Part shown: positions 60,568 through 64,000 of the stretch, piece by piece
Position numbering within the stretch: the first letter of the stretch is position 1
Layout: every line of letters begins with the position of its first letter
NCBI RefSeq assembly: GCF_010093025.1
Contig: NZ_CP048114.1
Span: 2,356,001 to 2,420,000 of the forward strand
Reading direction: 5' to 3'
From: Edaphobacter sp. 12200R-103
GTDB lineage: Bacteria; Acidobacteriota; Terriglobia; Terriglobales; Acidobacteriaceae
Length of the DNA stretch: 64,000 nt
Position numbers and translations under genes: made by a program
Notes under the pieces: generated by a model
What the model saw: only the letters and a program-made list of their open reading frames with translations
Databases searched by the model: none
Told to the model about the DNA's origin: nothing

Positions 60568-61368
60568 GTGGCGAAGTTCGACATCGCCGAGGTCGAGGCG
60601 GGGATTGCAGGAACACAGTTTGCCGGACATATGGTGCATCTGGAGTCTGTCGGCTCGACCAACACGCTTGCGCTTGAGGCCGCGCAGACGGGGGCCAAAA
60701 CAGGGGTTTGGGTCGCCGATGAGCAGACGGCTGGTCGTGGCCGTGGCGGGCATAGCTGGCACTCCATAGCAGGAGATGGCCTTTATGTGAGCGCGCTGGT
60801 TACTCCGACGCTGTCGCTGAAGCTGGCGCTATGGATCTCGCTGGCCACGGGGCTTGCGGTGAAAGAGGCTGTAGCGAAGACAACAGGAGTGAATGCGGAT
60901 ATTCGTTGGCCGAACGATCTTCTGGCGAATGGGAAGAAGTTTGGCGGGATTCTGGTGGAGACGGCAATCTCGCCGGGAACTCAACAGGGAGATCCGGTGC
61001 TGCGTTATGCGGTGATCGGGATTGGAATCAACCTGAACCATCGATCGTTTCCTGAAGAGATCTCAAAGCTTGCGACATCGCTCTATCTTGCGGGGGGAGA
61101 ACGTGTACGGCGCGAGTCTTTGCTGGCGAGCCTGCTTCTCTCTCTGGAGAGACAGCTGGATCTGCTGGAGACGGATGGAGGCAGCGGCCTGCCGGAGAGG
61201 TTTGCCGCGGCTTCAAGCTGGGTGAAGGGAAAGCGCGTCCGTGTGGAAGAGGGCGGAGGATATGAGGGAGTAACCTCCGGCCTGGATGCACGCGGGTTCC
61301 TGCAGGTTGACGACGACGATGGAGTGCGCAGGACCGTACTCTCGGGCGGCGTGAGAGAACTCGTTTAG
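60568..61368 (+). CDS. birA: Biotin--[acetyl-CoA-carboxylase] ligase
   Basis: 266 residues: VGSTNTLALEAAQTGA, the biotinyl-AMP loop AGRGRGGHSWHS, LWISLATGLAVKEAV, RWPNDLLANGKKFGGILVE, and a C-terminal SH3-like domain. There is no N-terminal HTH, so it is a monofunctional ligase. GTG 60568 start. It follows nadC tightly. Confidence 0.93.
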   Translation: MAKFDIAEVEAGIAGTQFAGHMVHLESVGSTNTLALEAAQTGAKTGVWVADEQTAGRGRGGHSWHSIAGDGLYVSALVTPTLSLKLALWISLATGLAVKEAVAKTTGVNADIRWPNDLLANGKKFGGILVETAISPGTQQGDPVLRYAVIGIGINLNHRSFPEEISKLATSLYLAGGERVRRESLLASLLLSLERQLDLLETDGGSGLPERFAAASSWVKGKRVRVEEGGGYEGVTSGLDARGFLQVDDDDGVRRTVLSGGVRELV

Positions 61369-61428
61369 CCATAGCCTCAAACGATGATTTGCGACAAGGA
61401 CAGCCATGACTGCCGCAGGAAAAAGTAG

Positions 61429-62148
61429 ATGCTGAATTACTTCAATTACTTTACGGAGATCGAGGAGCGGTTCCAGCAGCGGCGTGGGTCGCTGCTGATG
61501 CTGTCTACGCTGGATTGGGCGCTGATTGAGACATGGCGCGAGGCGGGGATTCCGCTGGAAGCTGTGCTTCGTGGAATCGACAACGCCTTTGATAGATACG
61601 ACGAGCGTGCTCGCCGTTCCGCAGGCCGTCTCCGCAAGGTTAATGGATTGGCGTGGTGTGCGCAGAGCGTGATGGAGGCGGTCGAGCAGGCGATGGAGGC
61701 GGCGATTGGAGCTTCGCCTGACGGCGCGAAGGAAACGACAGCGGACAGCGGCTTTGAGAATGAGCGCATCGCAAACTACCTGGAGCAGAATGCAGGCGCG
61801 CTGGAGGCGGCAAAGGTGAATGCGCCAGCCGACGTTGTGGTGGGCGAGACTGCAGCACGGTTGCGCTCGCTGGCTGCGGGCCTGCGTGTGGACCCCTCGA
61901 TGCGGCTGGAGGCGCTTGACCAGACGCTGACGGTTTTGGAAGAGAAGATCTTTGCTGCATTGCTGACAGCGGCGGACGAGAGTGAGCTTACCGCACTGCG
62001 GGAACAAGCTACGCGGGAGCTGGCTCCCTATCGTGGAAAGATGCAGGCCGTACAGATCAAGCAGGTGCAGCAGCAGTTTCTGCAGAAGAAGTTATTGGAG
62101 GCACGAAAGCTGCCGCGGCTGAGCCTGTTCTACATGTCGCTGGGTTAG
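61429..62148 (+). CDS. Conserved helical protein of unknown function
   Basis: 239 residues, mostly alpha-helical, no signal peptide or membrane helix (MLNYFNYFTEIEERFQQRRG, LDWALIETWREAGIPLEAVL, IKQVQQQFLQKKLLEARKLP). ATG 61429 has AGGAAAAAG just upstream. It lies between birA and the RlmD-like gene on the same strand, six bases before the latter, suggesting a shared role in RNA or translation, but nothing in the sequence proves this. Confidence 0.7.
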   Translation: MLNYFNYFTEIEERFQQRRGSLLMLSTLDWALIETWREAGIPLEAVLRGIDNAFDRYDERARRSAGRLRKVNGLAWCAQSVMEAVEQAMEAAIGASPDGAKETTADSGFENERIANYLEQNAGALEAAKVNAPADVVVGETAARLRSLAAGLRVDPSMRLEALDQTLTVLEEKIFAALLTAADESELTALREQATRELAPYRGKMQAVQIKQVQQQFLQKKLLEARKLPRLSLFYMSLG

Positions 62149-62154
62149 ATTGCT

Positions 62155-63459
62155 GTGAGTTTGATGAAGCTTTCAATTGAGAAGGTCGTTTACAGCGGAG
62201 CAGGATTGGCCCGGCGGGAGAATGCAACCGGAGCCGAGACTGTCTTTGTGCCGTTTACGCTGCCCGGCGAAGTGGTTGAGGCGGAGATGGGCGGGAGCAG
62301 AGGCGGCATTACAGAAGCCACCCTCACACAGATTCTGACGGCTTCGCCAAATCGAATTGAGGCTCGATGCATTCACTTTGGCGTGTGTGGTGGGTGCCAG
62401 TATCAGCACGCTGCTTATGAAGCACAGCTTGAACTGAAGCGCGGCATTCTGAAGGAGACGCTCAAGCGAGCAGGACTGCATGATCTGCCGGAGATAGAGA
62501 CCTGCTCCGCTCAGCCGTGGGAGTACAGAAATCGCATACGGTTGCGCGTAGACAGGGTGGATAGCCGACTGCGGGCGGGATACGTCAGGCGTAACTCGGG
62601 GGAGTTTCTGCCGATCGAGATGTGCCCGATCGCCGCGCCTGTGCTGTGGCGCGCGGCGCAGGCGCTGCTGGAATGTCTGGATGCGTTTCCGCAATGGGCT
62701 ACGGCAATTCGGGAGGTGGAGTTCTTCGCGACCGGCAATGAGCGGAAGCTCCAGATAACTCTAATTGTCGCAGCACAGCCTGCGAAGAACTTCGAGGCGT
62801 TGTGCGCAGCCGTCCAGGAGAAAACGCCGGAACTGGCTGGAGCAGGAGTGCAAATACTGCAAGGCTCAACCGGTACGCGCAAGGCGCAGCGCACCAAAAC
62901 AGGAGCAGAGTGGGGTGCGGAGGGTCTTTCTTACAAAGTGGACGAAGAGAGCTACTGGGTGGGCCGGGGAAACTTCTTCCAGGTCAATCGATCTCTGGTC
63001 ACGCAACTGGTACGGCTGGCGACTGAAGGGCGAGGCGGCAGACTGGCGTGGGATCTTTATGCGGGCGTGGGCCTGTTTTCGCGGGTGCTCGCCAGAAACT
63101 TCGACGAGGTCGTTGCGGTGGAGGCTCAGAAGGGCAGCCTGGAAGCAAACCTTCGCGGACCGGGAAAGAGAGCTGCCGCTGCGACCACGGCAGATTTTCT
63201 GCGACAGGCTGCGCTGGAGCGCGACCGCCCCGAGCTGATTGTGATGGATCCGCCGCGCGCAGGCGTTGGGGCGGAGGTATGCAGCCTGCTTGCCCGCGTG
63301 AAGGCTCCGGAACTGGTGTACATCTCGTGCGATCCTGTGACGCTCGGACGCGACCTGCGCATGATGGTAGACTCCGGCTACAAGGTAAACCAGCTGCATC
63401 TGGTCGACATGTTTCCGCAGACCTTTCACCAGGAGACGGTTGCGGTTCTCGGGCGTTGA
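62155..63459 (+). CDS. 23S rRNA (uracil-5-)-methyltransferase, RlmD/RumA family
   Basis: 434 residues: TRAM domain (IEKVVYSGAGLARR), the 4Fe-4S cluster motif CIHFGVCGGCQYQHA, SAM-binding WDLYAGVGLFSRVLA, VMDPPRAGVG, and the catalytic SCDPVTLGRDL near the end. It methylates a uridine in 23S rRNA; the exact site (1939 or 747 type) cannot be told. GTG 62155 or ATG 62164 starts it. Confidence 0.9.
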   Translation: MSLMKLSIEKVVYSGAGLARRENATGAETVFVPFTLPGEVVEAEMGGSRGGITEATLTQILTASPNRIEARCIHFGVCGGCQYQHAAYEAQLELKRGILKETLKRAGLHDLPEIETCSAQPWEYRNRIRLRVDRVDSRLRAGYVRRNSGEFLPIEMCPIAAPVLWRAAQALLECLDAFPQWATAIREVEFFATGNERKLQITLIVAAQPAKNFEALCAAVQEKTPELAGAGVQILQGSTGTRKAQRTKTGAEWGAEGLSYKVDEESYWVGRGNFFQVNRSLVTQLVRLATEGRGGRLAWDLYAGVGLFSRVLARNFDEVVAVEAQKGSLEANLRGPGKRAAAATTADFLRQAALERDRPELIVMDPPRAGVGAEVCSLLARVKAPELVYISCDPVTLGRDLRMMVDSGYKVNQLHLVDMFPQTFHQETVAVLGR

Positions 63460-63525
63460 TGCGCGAGTAAGTACGGGAGCGAAGTTCTGAGGGGCCACGC
63501 AGAGAAAGACCGGGCCACAGACGTG

Positions 63526-64000
63526 ATGGAGCCGCTTGCGCTTCGGCGTGCGCCGCTGCTGGCCGCAGCCTGTTGCTTCTCCATTGGCCTGATCGCTGCG
63601 CGAAACTGGCAGCCGGCTTCTCTGCTTGCGCTCTCGTGTGCGTTTCTCTTTGTGCTTGCGCTGTTGGCCCTGCGAAGCGCTTTCCGTATCGCCGTCATTC
63701 CTGTGGCGGGGCTATGGGTCGTGGCGGGAATGTGGTGCTGGCATATTCGCCCTACACCCGATACGCAGAAAGATCTGCTGCAATACGCCGATGGTCTGAG
63801 CCGTGAGGTGCGGGGTCATGTAGTGCGCGTGCGTGTGTTGGCGCCCGCTGCGAATGAAGGTGCCGATAAGGATGCACCGATGGGCGAGGATGCAGGGCAG
63901 GCTTCGGCATCAGCGCTATCTGTCGATCTGGCTGTGAGTGCGATCGAGGAGGTAACACCGGACGTCTCGCGCATGGTTCGGATAGAAGGGGGCGTGCGTG
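63526..64000 (+). CDS. comEC: ComEC/Rec2 family protein (3' end outside window)
   Basis: The frame opens at ATG 63526 (or GTG 63523) with MEPLALRRAPLLAAACCFSI, hydrophobic helices (LLALSCAFLFVLALLAL, VIPVAGLWVVAGMWCW), then RPTPDTQKDLLQYADGLSREVRG, and continues to the window end without a stop (158 codons). This matches the N-terminal DUF4131 part of ComEC, the DNA-uptake channel. Call is based on the start region only. Confidence 0.75.
   Translation, partial: MEPLALRRAPLLAAACCFSIGLIAARNWQPASLLALSCAFLFVLALLALRSAFRIAVIPVAGLWVVAGMWCWHIRPTPDTQKDLLQYADGLSREVRGHVVRVRVLAPAANEGADKDAPMGEDAGQASASALSVDLAVSAIEEVTPDVSRMVRIEGGVR

Overview
The window looks like chromosome of an acidobacterium, most likely class Terriglobia, family Acidobacteriaceae (Granulicella, Edaphobacter or Terriglobus type). 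I infer this from GC-rich coding sequence, a long FtsX/MacB permease of the acidobacterial duplicated-orphan type, a VWA protein of the acidobacterial TIGR03436 type, a TonB receptor with an N-terminal carboxypeptidase-regulatory-like domain, and two families of short REP-like palindromes scattered between genes. I see no tRNA, rRNA, CRISPR array, insertion sequence or prophage. Most of the window is ordinary housekeeping and accessory metabolism, in short operons with many stop/start overlaps.

Left third (1-27 kb). The window opens inside an Fe-S oxidoreductase gene followed by etfB and etfA, a likely route for electrons from acyl-CoA dehydrogenases to quinone. Then come moaA, a GAF-GGDEF protein, a secreted protein, and a probable metal-handling group (DUF2946-like protein, TonB receptor, MerC-like protein). 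A complete pqqABCDE operon on the minus strand includes a 26-codon pqqA at 13655-13735. It is followed by cysS, tsaD, cca, a PL10 pectate lyase, an amine oxidase, a DUF72 protein, and a molybdopterin oxidoreductase paired with a DUF1641 protein and a GNAT enzyme.

Middle (26-45 kb). A MarR regulator and an alpha-beta-barrel-type protein lie behind a clear palindromic operator. Next are kdsA, an OmpA-family protein behind a near-consensus sigma-54 promoter, a DnaC-like ATPase, the ADOP permease with a candidate sigma-54/enhancer arrangement, rpmE, a YjbR-like protein with a histone-like tail, and a dihydrouridine synthase carrying a REP element inside its coding sequence. Then follow a GH16 glucanase, a protein with a PD-(D/E)XK-like motif, a BstA/YfiT-like protein, a cyclic-nucleotide-binding-like histidine kinase, a FosA-like enzyme and tldD.

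Right third (45-64 kb). This holds ThuA, MFS, SnoaL and VWA proteins, a UvrC-like protein without the second nuclease domain, pmbA/tldE, rpe, a BamD-like protein, two paralogous secreted polymer-forming proteins, valS, a DUF1360-like protein, nadC, birA, an unknown helical protein, an RlmD/RumA methyltransferase and the start of comEC.

I found no single large unknown system. The best candidates for new biology are the REP element inside dus, the conserved-looking nuclease-fold protein at 37539-39206, the UvrC-like protein, the paired CxFC beta-helix proteins, and the sigma-54 and MarR regulatory sites. All functions are inferred from sequence reading only.
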